Shown here piece by piece: positions 11,240 through 25,786 of a stretch of DNA of 64,000 bases. Below the pieces are notes generated by a model. The model saw only the letters and a program-made list of their open reading frames with translations, did not search any database and was not told where the DNA came from. The translations under genes and the position numbers were made by a program. Numbering within the stretch: the first letter of the stretch is position 1; each line of letters opens with the position of its first letter. Location: positions 220,239 to 284,238 of the forward strand of contig JACAXG010000263.1 in NCBI GenBank assembly GCA_018881555.1, written 5' to 3'. Origin of the DNA: Amblyornis subalaris. Lineage: Eukaryota > Chordata > Aves > Passeriformes > Ptilonorhynchidae.

Positions 11240-14200
11240 CCACATTTTAAGAAAATAGTTATAAATAATNAGGACGTGAAATAAGCAGAATCCACTCTGA
11301 AACTATCAGGTGGCATTACTGTTACCCGAAAAGATTTCTTCTAGTGATTTTGGTGAACTGTTATTATTGTTATTCATATGTATTAATGCTGGAGACTAAA
11401 AGGTCAACTTAGAATGGTGCTACATTGCTCTCCCTACCCTATGTAAAGTCCAGTGCACATACTTCAGAAACTTATCCTGACCCTAATTTTTAGGTGTCTA
11501 GCAAGCAAACTATCNTAGGTGTTTTGATTACACAGGGAAAGGAAAGATGTCGGTGTCTTTGAAAGCTATCAGAAAAAGACCTCAACTAACTTTCAGGCTT
11601 GAGTTTGCATATGAAAATTCACTTTCTAGAAATATGCAAAAAATTCTGCCTATCTCCATATAGGAAGGAATTCAGGAACCTTATGATAATTAGTGAGACC
11701 TGCCTGAGTTTGAGTAGCTGAATGCAGGCATAGCAGATAGACACTTTTCCAAAGAGTTTAAAGTCAATGCATATTAGATGACCATGGGTTTGTAAAAAGT
11801 CTATAATAGACAGTAAANGACATTTTTACAGCAAATGTCATCACAGTTCAGTTCTGCAGGGAAGATGGGAAGATTAATTAGAAACCAGTAATCTAAATGG
11901 AGGCATGAAGTAAAAATTATTTTGAAAGGACAGCACAAGAGCATGGATAATGATAGAGACTCTGCCACTGGACTGATTATCAGGAAGGGACACAGGAATA
12001 GAGTAAGACATGTCAGAAAAAAAACCCCATGGTGTAACCTGAGTCACCTTTAGAGAATGTTCTTGTTTCTATTTTTTAAGGTGCTCCTACCTGATGATGC
12101 TACTGTTTGGCCGTCTCCACAATTCTACCCTAGATAATTTGCATTTAAGATGAAAAATCTAGGCTCTGGTGCTGTCTTTTGAAAATATTGTTTGTCTCTA
12201 TCTTTTCTCCCTGCCTTGAATCTCCTCAAATCATGTCTGATTATGGCTAGTTTCCCTGGTATTTAGCTATTATTGAATGCAGTAATGAAAGAAACCATAG
12301 AGATACTTAATTATCTACACAGCAGGTGTCCAATGAAGNAACTTAATTCTAACCTTTTCCTCTGTGATAAGATAATTAGTTGGGTCTAATTGCTGCTAAT
12401 ATATATATTCACTGATTGTAAACTGTGGTCTGAAGGNTGTTTCTGTGAAAAGAAAAAAAAAGGAAAGAATAAAAACATGATAAAAAAAGCAAGTCTCTTC
12501 TATAACACTACAGGAGTGCTGTTACTCACTTCTGAACAAATAGAGACATTACTNAAGGAAAAAAAAAACAAAAGCCAACAAATTCTGCCCATTTTTATTG
12601 TGAAATAATAATAGATTGCCCTACCTGATTGAAAATTCTAACTATTTATACACATCTTTACACATTAACTTTATAACTAAGGAAAAACAGGTTGTTGGTG
12701 TCCAACCAAATATTATATCCACATAGGAAGAAAAAAAAAGAAAAAGAACAGTACTGCAGGAATTTTGATAGCAAGTGACCCTGTGACCCTACACAGTAGT
12801 GCAGAGTGGAGAAATTACAAAGGCATGTGGTGATTGCTTGTGATGATGAGATAAATACAATATCTGCAAATCAATCAGTGACGTTTATGATACTGGCATA
12901 ACTTCTCATGTTTTTGTTTCATTATTAAAGACTAAGACACTGACACAGTTCACAAAGAAGTTTTGAAAAGGTTTGCATTGATTATGTAGGCATTCAGCCA
13001 GATTCTATTCGTGATGATAAGGCAGGAGCCAAACATTTCTTTGCAGTGATGTTTGAGATTCTGTATGTGAGGGGACAAAATTTGCCATTGTTTAGTGTTC
13101 CTACTTATAAGGTTTTATTTTGAAACAGGAAATAAATTGATAGGATAAACAAAANAACCCAGGAAGTTTACTTTTTGCAATGCAGTTTTGTGGCTAGCAG
13201 TTAATTGTGAGTGGAATACCCTGGGCACAGATTTACACAGTTCATGGGGCTCTGAGAATAACAGAGATCAAACACAGACTATTTTGGAACAGATGTAATT
13301 TAAAAAAAATCATTATCTTGTGTTGGCTTGGCAGTAACCTTTAGAAATGTAGTACTTTCAGCCAAGAACCCTTTTATAGGACCTGTCTCAAATCCATCAT
13401 CTTGAATGGCAAAAGGGCCTTAGTCAGCACCTTTCGAAGCTGTTCAGACCTCTGCAAGATCAAACCTCTATTTTCCATTGTCTTGTTTTCCACCCACATT
13501 TAACACAGAGTGTTATCCNAAGAATCCAAAAGTTGGATTCTTTTTTTCTCCCCTGATCAGAAGGGACAGTTTTTCCTGCACTGTTTGGCTTCAACTGTCA
13601 TTGTTGGTGTTAGAGCACCTCAAGGTGCAAATTAAATTCTTTCTTGTTTATTTTTGTTTTATGATGGTTAATTCCATGAGAAGGCAACTCTAAGGTTGAT
13701 AGCATAAAAATTCTAAAGGAGTTTANTATTGTTTTCTGGCAGAAATATTTGTTAAAAATGAACAAGCATACCTGAAAATAGCAATTTGAATACTGACAGG
13801 AAAATGCTGGAAACTAAATTGTAACAGGAAGCAACATCTAAAAAGAGTCATCTATATTAAAAATTCTCTCAGAAATAAATCCAGAATTTTTACACATGAG
13901 ATGTACAGCTACAAACTAGGAAGAACATATAACACTGAAATGTACTGTGGGAGAGACATGAGATTTATAGTTAGACTCCAGTCTTCCAAACAGTAGGTAT
14001 GAGCTCACCTTAGTGTTAGTATGGATGGCTCTGGACACAGTGTAAATATTAGATCTNAGTACTCTAACTAATGGTGGCCCTGACTCAACAACCACAGGAT
14101 TACGGAAAAACCTAATATTGATGTGTACTGCCCTTTTTTATCTGATAACTCCTCAGGCAGTTTTCATACATTATATCCTAAGACTGTCTTCTGAGTTCCT

Positions 14201-15849
14201 AGACGTGTTTAGTGGAGATGCAGAAACTGCATAAAACAGTTTGGTTTGGTTTTTTTCAAAAATATATGCATAAGAGTTTTTAAATATGCACACATGNATT
14301 TTTAATATATTATTATATAAATATTTATATATCTTTACAGACTTTTACAGTTCTGAAAGTCAGTTGTTCTCAGGCAGANTAGTTGAGTACCAAATATGAA
14401 CATTTGTCCTTATTAAAATTATTGGTCCTGAATACTTTGGGAAGTTAAAAATAAAAAGACATTATAAAAAAAGAAAAAAGTTAATGTTTAGTCTTATCCT
14501 TTCTATATTAGTTTTATTTCCCAGTGTCATTCTTGACTCCGGGGACATTTAATGTCTCCATGAGAAAGCCATACCTTGCACACATACTCTGATGTTTGAA
14601 TGAACATTAGACTTGAAATTTCTAGTACTAGTCATTCCTTACTTACACAGAAGCATAAGATACTTTTTTAGCTAGAGGCAAAGAATTAAAAAAATATATT
14701 TTGCTTTAGTTATATTTAAAAAATTATTTAGGTCTGGTTGAAATGAATGTAGAGCTAAAATATACCAGGACTGTGGATTATTTAACAGTACTGCCACAGA
14801 AAAGAATTGCCATTAAATAATAATTGGCTACTTGACTACTTGTCTAGTTTCTTTATTCATGTTCATGTAATATCTGCAATCTAACCAGGCCAAGGTCCAG
14901 GTTTACTCCATAAGTTAATCGTACACTGTAGTTTAAACAGAAATAAATGTAAAGGACACAGATCAACTGAAAGCTGAGGTATATTCCAGCAGGTATACCC
15001 AGGCTCATTCAGATATCAAAACCTTTACCNCACCTTTGAAAAAATGAGAGCCTTGAGTTTCTACGAGCTGGTAGAAAGCCAATACCTGCAAGATCCCTAC
15101 TGGAGCTCAGAACAACACTGGCCTTTTCTGCACTCTGGAGGACATTGTCACAGCATTTGGATGAGGTGTCTCAAAGACAAAGGAAATCACTGCTGTTGTC
15201 GACAAAAAGTAAAATTAGGTTCAGCTGCTTTGCCTCTCTTAGAAGAGTAAGGAATGTGTAAAAAAGAGATTGTAATCGAAATTTGCTAAAATCGGTGGAA
15301 TTACTGATTATTTAAAATTAAACATATGATTATGACTTGGCAAGATGGGGACATATGTTCATGATTTAGTACCTTTATTTTATTGCAATTCTCATTAACA
15401 TTTATCAGAGGACACATCCATCTCCTCCAACCATTGCCCCATTTTCTCAGTATCCCATCACATTTACTAAATGAAGAAATGAAGATGTTTAATGCACAAT
15501 AATGTATTATTAATAAAAGCAGTCGTAATAGTTTTAGCACATACCTGATTCACCCAGGGAAACTGAGCCACCCAGTTACTAAATAAAAGAATGATAATAG
15601 TAATTGACATTTATTATTTGTGTAATGATTTTNAGCGATGTATATGGTTTGCAGGGACTGACAGAGCATTGCAAGTTTAGAAGTGTGGTTTTAGATATGA
15701 GAATACAGAAATTATTTGACCATAGAACAAGCAAAACCCCTAATTTCTGCTGGAGCACTCTTAAAATATCTCTAAATNTTTCCTTGTTATTTAGGTTTTT
15801 TTGATTGTAAACATTATTATTTATAGCATTTTTTTCTGTAAAGGTATAC
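11240..15849. other. AT-rich DNA, no gene seen
   Basis: No recognised repeat or gene was found. Open frames such as 15044-15250 (plus, 68 codons) have no familiar domain and are not called. Confidence 0.5.
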
Positions 15850-16300
15850 AAACATCAAAACACATTTTATTTTTCGTGTAAACTATATATAGAATGTCTA
15901 TTGCTCTTTAAATCTTGAAAGAGAACCTTCATTCGTTGTACTTTATTTGGTAACCAAACCATATAATACTCCCCACCGAGAAGCAAAGGTTGGCAGTAGA
16001 GGCTAATAAAACTACACTTTTTTGTTCATCTCTCTGACCAGATAAATTCTAAGCGCACATTTTAATAGAGCTTAATGATGTTTCACACTGTTTATATGCT
16101 CTGACTATACCATTGTAATTAGCACCCAGGCATTACTCACTCTTGTCTTCATAAGAGTTTCATTTTAGCCTTTGTAAGAGGTCTTGCTACTTTTTTGCTT
16201 CATTGCTTTGTTTNATTGAACATTATACGACATAGTAAGCAATTAAGTATATTTGTGGAAGAAATTAAATCACTAAAAGTGCATTAATGGTCAGGCTTAA
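15850..16300. other. Repeat-free DNA, possible conserved noncoding segment
   Basis: The stretch has no low-complexity tract, transposon similarity or long open frame, and a more even base composition than its surroundings. That is compatible with a conserved noncoding element, but conservation cannot be judged from one sequence. Confidence 0.15.
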
Positions 16301-19300
16301 ATCCATAAAAGTAGGAAAACTGAAGTTAAGGTTGAAATCATGCTTATTTTGTCTCCTTGTGCCTAAGGATGACAGCTTGCATAATATTCAAGTGTAGTAT
16401 ATTATATGGTATTCAAGTTCATTTATTCTTTTAATCTCCGTAGCTATACACAATGTGGAGGAAAAATNATAATGTTTACTCTATAATTCAGCATTTCCTT
16501 TCATTGGGGGACTTGCAAGAACTCAGTATTTTACTGAATATAGTTTTACCTTTTTAAAGATAACATTTAAAAAGTCCTGATCTATATATGCAAATGCATC
16601 TAAGTAGCTCCAGCTTGAACTGTGACTCAAATATTTTGATCAATATATTTTTATGTTGGCAGTAAAACATCTCAAAGATATTTAATCACAAAGACACATT
16701 TATAATGGGCATAAGCAATGTCTTCAAAAGTACCCCCATGCAGACATTACAAATATATCTTTTTCAAGTGTTCCTTAAATTCTACACTGAAAAATTCTTT
16801 AAAGTGAAGTGAAAAATAGAAATTATTTTCTACTGCATTTTACCAAAAGAATGGCTTTTCAAGAAGCTGTGCTGGAAGATCTTTTCCACTGTATCTAGCT
16901 TTGAATAGGAAAGAAGCCACCAAAACTGTTCTAAATTAACTCACTTTTAAAGATTAAAAAGAGATTGTCTACAGGCTCAAATATTCAAACACTTTTCATT
17001 TAAAGTACAAGGCTATGCATATTTATAGGCAACATATTCAAAAGCGTGCTACAGCAAATTGTTTGACAGTTGTAACAAAAATTTTATACATTAAAATGTC
17101 TTGTAAATCCATTTAGCTAAAATGAATCTTTATTCTTATTTGCAGGTAAATTTCCACCAATAATAAAATAACATGGAAAGGTAATTTAATTGAAATAATA
17201 AATGTTCTTTTCTTACTTATAATCTTTTTTTAATTCTAAAATAAGCTAATACAAGTTCAAATATTCTGAGTACTGGGTCTTGCAGAATACCTATTTGATA
17301 GTCTTTAGGACAAATCACTGATCTTACACAAATAAACTATTTTCAGAGAATATTGATCCCCAAATATTTGAGAAATATAAAGTGAAGATTAGAAAAGAAA
17401 CAAACAAACAGAAAAATTGTACTGAAGAAGTTATGACCATGAAGAGCCCTGGAGTAACACAGGAAAACCAAACAATAGTAAAGTGTAATTTTCTTGGTGT
17501 GGAATGGGGAATCTTCTGATAAGAGTTATTATCACTTTCTCTGACAGAACATCAAACCAGACCTTTCTCTGAATCTTTCCAAACACTTTCCTTGAATCAT
17601 TACAAAAGTTGCAATGGTAAATATATACNATTACAACTTTTATTGAAATATTTACTCAAGCAGTTAATTCTTTGTGCGGAGAAGCCTCAAAGTTAGCAAT
17701 CAGATGTATCATAATCAGAAGACTTACAAACCATTTTATCTATTCCTCTGTACATGTTCTTCCCTATCCTACCTAAAAGTTTATTTTTGTCTCCCCAAGT
17801 CCTGCCTGTAGCCTGCTGTTCACAGAGGCATCTTTGCTTGACCTACATGTTTAATTAGGGATTGTTTTTCTCTGCTAATACATTCTTCTACATGGAAACT
17901 TGTGTTTCTTAGCACATTCATTTGATCATAAGGGAAGGACTAATTTCCCACTTCTTCAATACTATCAAGCTCTCCTTCAGTCACCAAGTAAATAGTACAG
18001 GAGGAGCAAACAGAATATTTAACGTCAACAATCCCTTCTGAAAAGGTTTCAGTGCCATGAAATAGTTCTACTTTAAAANGATGGTTCTACTTTATGCTTC
18101 CTATTCTTTCTCCATAGTCAAATGAAAATGTGAGCACCATTTTCAAAATATTCTTAACTGTTAGAGAATGCTTGCAGTAGCTCAGTCATGGTTATCACAT
18201 TTTTAATTCAGTACCAAATACTCTAGAACAAGGTATACCATCTTGTCAAACTACAGTGTTTGAACTAGGATATACAGGACAGTGCATATGTGAACCTGTC
18301 TTTTATATGGATGGATTGACACCCCTGCTGAAGTGCCACTAAGCAGGCTACTTGGTCTATGCATACTATAATACTGTTTATCAGTAAAATCAATTTTAAT
18401 TTTCAGATCTTTACAGGTTTTATTATAGCTCAAAGGCAGAGCTCTTAATTCAAAAATCTCTTCGAAATGTGTCTTAGATAAGTTGTGTCAACNTATTTAA
18501 AGGGGTGGGAAAATAGCTTTTTGTTATGTGAGACTGCTATCATTCGAGAAAAATAGTATTGCCCTGGGGAGAAAAAGTCAGATTTTAGAAAGAAAGGAAC
18601 AATTCCTTTGAACTTTCTATGGTAATTCACAATTATGTAAAATTAGATTGACCATCAATAGTTTTAAATATGTTAAGAGTTTTGATTTTATTCTTGAAAG
18701 GAGAAGAACTTTGTACTGCAACTGTAGATTGGAATGAAGGAACATAACTCTTGCAAAGCAACAGATATATAATTTCTTGTTAGCTAATTGNTTGCAGTAA
18801 AACTTGGGCAGGAAAGAAAAATTTCTTTCCAAAAAAGCACTTTTCCTACACCACATTTTTATTATGCAATGACAGCAGGAATCTCACCTCACCCTCTGAA
18901 TGTGTCACTCTATGAGGGAACAAAACTGTCACTGTGACAAGAAAGTCATTGAGTATCAGTGACAGCGGTTTAGAATAAATATTTATTTCCTCAGTCTCAT
19001 TTCTGGACATCTCAATATTTCCTTAAGCATCAATGAATATATGTAAGAAAGATCTAAAAATTTATTAAAAAGCAAAGAAGGGAAAACAGGTAGAAAAAAC
19101 ATACTGAATAACATTTTTTTTGCCATTTTTTCTTTATTTAATGTTATCTGACCAGTTCAAAGGCAAAAGTTATTCAAAGTACTTAATCGAATGAAGGATT
19201 GATCAGTAATAGAAACTTTTACTTTGCTGACACCAATTAGCTTTTACTATTATACATCAAAAATTCATATGTTCACATTATCATATACCTAGGCAGGGAC

Positions 19301-19654
19301 AAAAGGACTCTTGCTTGGTCTATCAGGACTAGCCAGTTCAAAATAGGCAGGATTAATGGTTCTTGTCAATTAAATGATTCTCCAGTTAGAATTTCCCTAT
19401 GGATCAATGTTGTCACTTGCATGTTTTTAATATTTATATCCCATGTCAAGGCCAACAGGAAAAACNTCACGGAGATGGCAGAGAACATTTTGTGGTCGTA
19501 GGTATTAATTAGGCAAATCCTTCAAAGCTAGAATATAAGCTTTACAATATGGAGCCTAAATACCTAAAATACTCCTTTCACTAAAGATAACATTGAGAAT
19601 TGCCTACTCTTCATAGACATAGGTATGGAAAAGTGATGTTATATCAGTGCGGTA
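16301..19654. other. AT-rich DNA, no gene seen
   Basis: Nothing was recognised on either strand beyond ordinary AT-rich sequence. Confidence 0.5.
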
Positions 19655-19956
19655 GAGCATTGCTGACAGAAGCAAAACTAGATTACGTGACTGGAAGTTG
19701 AAATGAGAAAAAAAGTCAATCTTGAAATAAGGTGTATTTTCCTAGCTGTGATGGTAATTAAACACTGGAAAAACTTCCACAGGAGGCAATGGATTTGCTA
19801 GTGCTTGTCGTCTTTAAAATGAGCTGAGCAGTCTTTAAAAGTATAATGATTTTCTCAAGCTTTTCAGATAAACATTATGTACGATATGAACTTGAGAAGG
19901 AAGCAGTGGAGCTGAGTCTTCAGAATGGTCATCTCTGGCACTGAAATTTGTGATGG
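19655..19956 (+). mobile_element. Ancient diverged CR1 LINE, 3' region
   Basis: The order of weakly preserved CR1 landmarks can be followed: CTGGAAGTTGAAATGAGA near 19691, TTGAAATAAGGTGTATTTTC near 19722, GGTAATTAAACACTGGAAAA near 19752, and GTCTTTAAAATGAGCTGAGC near 19809. They match the older CR1 types shared with reptiles better than the young avian tails elsewhere in the window. There is no clear terminal tail. It is much more diverged than the other CR1 copies. Confidence 0.6.
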
Positions 19957-22900
19957 TATAAGGCAGTTGTTAATATCTCTGTTACTTACATTTGAGAAGC
20001 TCAAGATAGTAAGTCTTGTCCTTAATATTTGCAGATTTATGCAAGAGAATGACTACAAGCCAATTTCAAATAATGTTTCACAGTGATTTTCTCCCATCCT
20101 GTCTTTTCCTTTCAGAGGTGAAGGCTGACACAGTAAATATTCATATTTCTCAGCTCTTTACTATNAACATCAGATGTAGGTTGCATAATGTGACACATTG
20201 GAAGAGCAGACCTGTTCCCTTAGCAGCACACAGAATCCTCCCTGACCACTAGCTACCCTAACTTGCCCACCAGCTCAAGCACCAACGCATATATTTTGGG
20301 TTGGAAAAACAATTTTTTCTTCAGATGCAAGTCAAAAGAGATTTTGAGAAGAGTGTTCCCCTTTTTATGTGTGGAGGTATGATTTAACCAGTAGGATAAC
20401 CCAAGCATTCGTATTATAATCCAGTATGTTTTACATAATCAAAATTTCTTGTCTTTTTAGGAGTCTCCAACACTGAAAACAAGATAAAGATATTTTTGTT
20501 TCTCATGCTCCCTTCCGGAGCGATAAAGTTTACTCCCCTCATAACTCAAAGGCTATTCTAATAATGAAGTACTGTGCTAATTTTAGAGTATTTAGGTGAA
20601 ACTTTCTGAAAAGTGGCATAGAAAAATCAAATTAGATTATTTTGGTATCATATTAAAGCTGGGAAAATGTGGAAAATTTATTATTTTTCGGTTCAACTCT
20701 TAAAAATATGTGCAATCCAATAGATTAGATGAACTCATTTATGTGATATTTGCATACATAATTGAAGCTAAGCTTGCATTTAAATGTTTAGTTGGGTAGG
20801 AACAGATTTTAAAAAAAGAACTTAGAAAAATTAAGTATGGATTTAGTGGACTGGTAGAAATACTACAAACATTTTCAATAATATTTTGTGTCATATAATT
20901 TTGGATTGTTCCATTTGAAACATCTCCAGATGAGATGGAGAGATTCAAGCAATCATAAAGGTGCTGTTTACAAGACACAGCAGTAAGAATACACTGTGGC
21001 ACTGTTATGTAGCTTAAACTCAGTCTGTTTTGTTCATGTAAAGAAAGATTCTCATAAAATAGGCCTAATTAATCACAAGGATCATGTTTTCTGTGTAAGA
21101 GAGGAAAAGGACCAAAAAGTTCTCTCCAGATTTTTCCTGGAATAAAAAATAATCTGGGCTGCATAATTCAGGAAAGAAACGGCTCATTGCTTTGGGCGGA
21201 ACTTACTCCTTTTCCTTAACACAGTATTTATATAGGTATATAACTGCATAATTGCAGATACTTTATAAATGTGTAAATCAATAATCAAAATCAGATTAAT
21301 AAATAAATAAATAAAAGACAAAAGAACCCAAAAAAGAAAAAAGGAGAGGAGTACAGAGGACTAACAATCTTAAAAAAGAAAAGATTTCTAAAAGATTGTT
21401 CTATAAACAACAGACACAGTTTGTAAATGTTAACATCTTCTACAAAAGTTCAAAGCAGAAATATTTTAATCAATCATCCTGCTTTCAAGGACTATAGGTG
21501 ATATTTTCTCCAAATTTGTTTAGAAGATGACCCTGTGATCATTGTTGGCTGTTAGGCAAAGTATTTTTAACAGCACAAGAAGTAGCAACAACAATCATGA
21601 AAGCACCAAATGTAGCATTACTTTTCAAGATAAAAAAAATAGGAGAAAGTAATAATACAAAAAGTGTTGCAACTTCTCTGCACAGGTTATTATTTTAAAG
21701 ACAGTAGGATTGAATACCTGCTATGTTTTCAGGCAAATATTGCTAGCAAAGTTTTTACTTAAACTGAAACAGGTGTCAGCACAAAAATTAGTGCTACAAT
21801 AAACATATACTTATAATTGAATATTCTCTAAAACGTTGTGTATATTTCAATTCCTTTGATTACTTTAGTCTTCATTGCCTCCAAATGCTCATAAAATTGA
21901 ATTATACAAGAGTATGCATTCATAAAAGGCCATATAAATTAACATGTGAGNGTACCTCTGCAGGGAAAAAAAAAATAGGAAACAAAGGAAGATTTGCAAT
22001 GGCTAGGATTAATAGGAACATTCATTAAACTCCAATTACCCCAACTCTTCCCATTTCCATCCTTTTGCCTCCTGTCACAGGTTTCCAGTTTGCCATGTGC
22101 AAACACACATAAGGAGTGCTCTGTGTGTGTTGCACCAAGTCCANAGCTGGCCATGTTTCCCAGCTGCCCTCTGGGACAGAGGTGGCAAATGTTCTGACAA
22201 CGACCTGTAGGAATACGAAGTTCCATTTCTACCTCCAGTGCAACATGAAAGAGACTTCTTTTTTTTCTGTCTTTACAGAGTTCTTTGGTTTTTTTTCCTT
22301 GAACTAGTTTTGAACAGAGGTCTTGGAAGGCAGGGAGAAAGAGCAGCTCTGAGACCTTTTTAACAGAGGGCAGTGACACAGAGAGTGTTACAGCAAAGTT
22401 AAATCGAGCGGGGTAGGTAGGTTTGAGTGAGCTGAACTGCTGCCTCCTCTAGGGACANTTCTCCCTGCTGCTGTTGCTTCAATGTCTTAAGAAATTATCA
22501 GTGATGAAAATTTACTTCTTTTGAATGCCATCCACTGTATAAGTATTAGGAATCAATATTTTTTCTTCAGAGGCAGACAAATTATGACTAAATGCAGAGA
22601 TCTACTTTTAGGCAAAGGATCTATATTTGAACATATACCTTTTTCTCAAAGTAATTGCTAACTAGGTATCTTAAAGAGTGTTCTTCATATATAATACAAG
22701 CTGATACTAAAGGATTATCACATACATTTCAGAAATATCAGGAAAAAATATTGAAAGCACTAAAATATTGACAGTTTTGCACTTGGAAAAGCAGATTCAA
22801 AGCGATTTAAAGATTCTTGAACTCTCTACACTTTTTCTTCCAGGATGAAGGTTTTTTGGGTGATAATGAAATACATTTATCTTTATCACCTAACAGCGGA

Positions 22901-24059
22901 ACATCCCNTATATTGAAGTGAGATATGTAAATCACACAGGCCTTTGAAAAAAAACCAGCCATCTTTTTTCCCTGAGAGCAAGGTAATTTGATTCAAATTT
23001 GTTCACTAAAATCACAGGAGTGATGATAGAGGAATTCACTTACTTTAAATGCATTTTAAGTCTTAAGTTTTAACATTTTTTCTTGGCAAGGAAAAGGAGA
23101 GGAGCTATGATCTCTTACTTAGATAAGCAGATTTATTTTTTGTTTCTCATCAATAAACATTTCATTTGATTTTCTTGGTTATGCTGCTACCACATCATCT
23201 GCTCAGGAAAATGTTAGGTACTCCAGAAAATTAAGGCCTTTCAGAAAGATAAAAATATCTCACCTAGCACTTTTATCTCACAGAAAATCAGTGTTAGTAA
23301 TGAGGGTTCAGTCTGAATTTTGTTGGTCCTCTGCATGGACTAATATTTGCATTTCCATTTGCTTTTTTTGAGAGTGTTTTCCTTGAGAATATATTAATAT
23401 TCTGAACAATAGTGTTATATTTCAGACTAATATGTATAACAGAAGTGTCTTCACGTACAAGTGTCTCCATTTATTTCTTTTGCTTTTCATGCTTTAACAG
23501 GAGAATGAAAACAAAACAAAATGCCATACATTTATATACCTGAGATTTTTTTCCTCTTAGTTTTACATACAAAGTGGATTTTCATAACTNGATACCAAAT
23601 GGGTCATGCCTCAGTACTTTTTCATTTGTCTGGCAACCTTGATCTCCTTTACTCTGTCGATGGGCATTGATTAATTTTTNTTTTCTTTTCTTATTTTGCT
23701 TGAAGTGGACATCACTGGACTGACTACTGTATCAATTTTTTGTGTCACTTACTGATAGTGAATTTAGGGGAACAATGTAGGTGGGATTCATCTAATTATA
23801 GTCTAATTATCTACAATATACATGTCTACAATTCAAATAATCACTTAGATTATGTTTGTTATAAGGGAAGCATAGCCTATTTAGCCAAACTCGTTTCGAA
23901 GTAAGCTTTTTCACAAGGTGAACCAGGCCTTGATCATGTCTCTGTAGATATGGAAATAACTTGGCCAGGCAGATTCCAAATAAGCAACATTAAGGAATAT
24001 TGCCTATCTAAAGAATGCATGTGATTTGTTAGATTTCAGTCTAATCAAGTGTTAATCTA
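19957..24059. other. AT-rich DNA, no gene seen
   Basis: An (AATA)n-like run lies at 21299-21317. A minus-strand frame at 21939-22379 stays open for 146 codons but shows no known domain, no familiar motif and no gene context, so it is not called as a gene. Confidence 0.45.
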
Positions 24060-25560
24060 GACAGGAATAAGGAAATTAGAAAACAGGGAACTAGAGGCAC
24101 CAGCTCAGGAGATATNTACCCTCTATACATCAATAGTTAAGTGGAGTGAATTCCATCTTGTACCAGTTGGTTCACGATAGGTGCTCACTAGTTAACTTNC
24201 TCACTGCCTGCCATGCCTTCATTGCATTTAGGTTATGAGAAGCATTCCTCAGTGTAACTTCTTTAAAGNTCTCCTCACTGGGCTAGCAAGTCTGTATCTA
24301 AATATTCTCCTGCCGCACCTTGTCAGATGCATTGGTCCTTTCCCAACAATCCTTGTCAGACTCAGTCAGAGTCCCATATTCATAAAAGCCAAAGTACAAT
24401 TTGAGACATGAACTCTTCACAATGAATTAATCCACTGGATACATTAGTTCCTCCTTTCACCTGTCATGACATTATTGAGACATATCACCAGAGCTGCCAC
24501 TCTTCAGCCCAAAAGCTTTGAAATCACTCTTGATACACTTCATGTCTGCCCTGAGAGTGCAATTGGTGCACATCATGGCCAAGCAGCAAGGGACAATGCT
24601 TCAAGAGTCAGACAGATCTTGAGTCTTTCTGCAACATCCTAGGTCTGAGCTCCCTACAAGCGTATATAAGAGTGGTTGGTGTCTGGTTTGCTTTGTTCCC
24701 GGAGGACNGTCCCCAGTGAGTTTCATCTGGATTGTTCTCTTTATGCAGTCACTTGGTTGAAGCTTTTCTGAGTCTGATGCCTGCTGTGACAGGCTTTGTT
24801 TACCATCACCAGTTTCTGTTGCACTGTACGAGTCCTGAAGCATAGAGCTACAAGNGGAAAAATATCTTTCATGCTCCTAAAATTCACAAGTTTGCAGACA
24901 CCTCTACTGTGGGAGTCAGCATTCACTGTTATCTTTGGACAAATTCTTTTGTGCATCCCTCCTTNCTCATACCACAAGTTTCAGGCTCCTGCCCTGGCAG
25001 ACTCTCTGTGAAGGTCCTATAAAATTTTTGTTAGTCTTCCCAGATGGTATATGATCTGTCCATCTCTTCTTACAGCTACCCCTCATAGCAATTCAGCAGC
25101 ATAGGCAGAGCACATCCTCCTTGCGTGAGGCTGCCCAGCACCAGGAGCTCAAGATCTGCAATGACATACTCCCTCTGGAGCTCTATCTGGGTCAAGTCCT
25201 CTGACAGATCAAGGTAGATTTTTGCCCAGAGATTATGCTCTGAGTAACTTTGACATGACCTTTACANGGCCCTGCACAATCTTGAGCAGAGTCTCTGGAC
25301 CTCTCTCCACCCCTGTTGAGCTAAATATTGCAAGAATGACAGTGTGCCTTAGCTGCCTTTGCTGTCCTTTGCACTCTTATAAAAAGATTGTGACTGCTGA
25401 TAGCAACCCCACTGTGCAAAAAAAATTGGTTGTCAGACACTATAGCTCTCTGAAATTCTTCTCTCCAAGGGAAATTGCTACATCTTCTCCAGAAAGATTG
25501 CCACTTTTTGTATTTCAAAATAATTGTGATAGAGACTGGTTGTCCCAGCTGTGAGCAATA
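24060..25560. other. Unexplained C/T-biased, less AT-rich block
   Basis: Over about 1.5 kb the plus strand is richer in C and T and clearly less AT-rich than its flanks. Several overlapping open frames occur on both strands (for example 24601-24843 minus and 25222-25554 plus), none with a domain I recognise. It could be an old retroviral internal region, a decayed retrocopy or unique DNA. No terminal repeats or poly(A) tail are visible. Confidence 0.35.
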
Positions 25561-25675
25561 TCATAAGTTTGAATTAAATATTTTATACAAAGCAAACCCT
25601 CAAGTGATACTCCCTAAGAGAGAATAATAATAGTATGGATAATAAGGAACAAGATTTATTTTAAAACCCTGGTGT

Positions 25676-25786
25676 TGGGTAATATGGTTTAGTGGTTTAG
25701 GGGTTAAGGTGGTAGTGCCAGGTTGACAGTTGCACTTGAGAATCTTAAAGGTCTCTTCCAACCTTGATGATTATATGATTCTATGA
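25676..25786 (+). mobile_element. CR1 LINE, short 3' tail
   Basis: The final 110 bases or so of a CR1 are present: GGTTTAGTGGTTTAGGGGTT near 25686, the AAAGGTCTCTTCCAACCTTG block near 25748, and the terminal ATGATTCTATGA. Confidence 0.9.
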
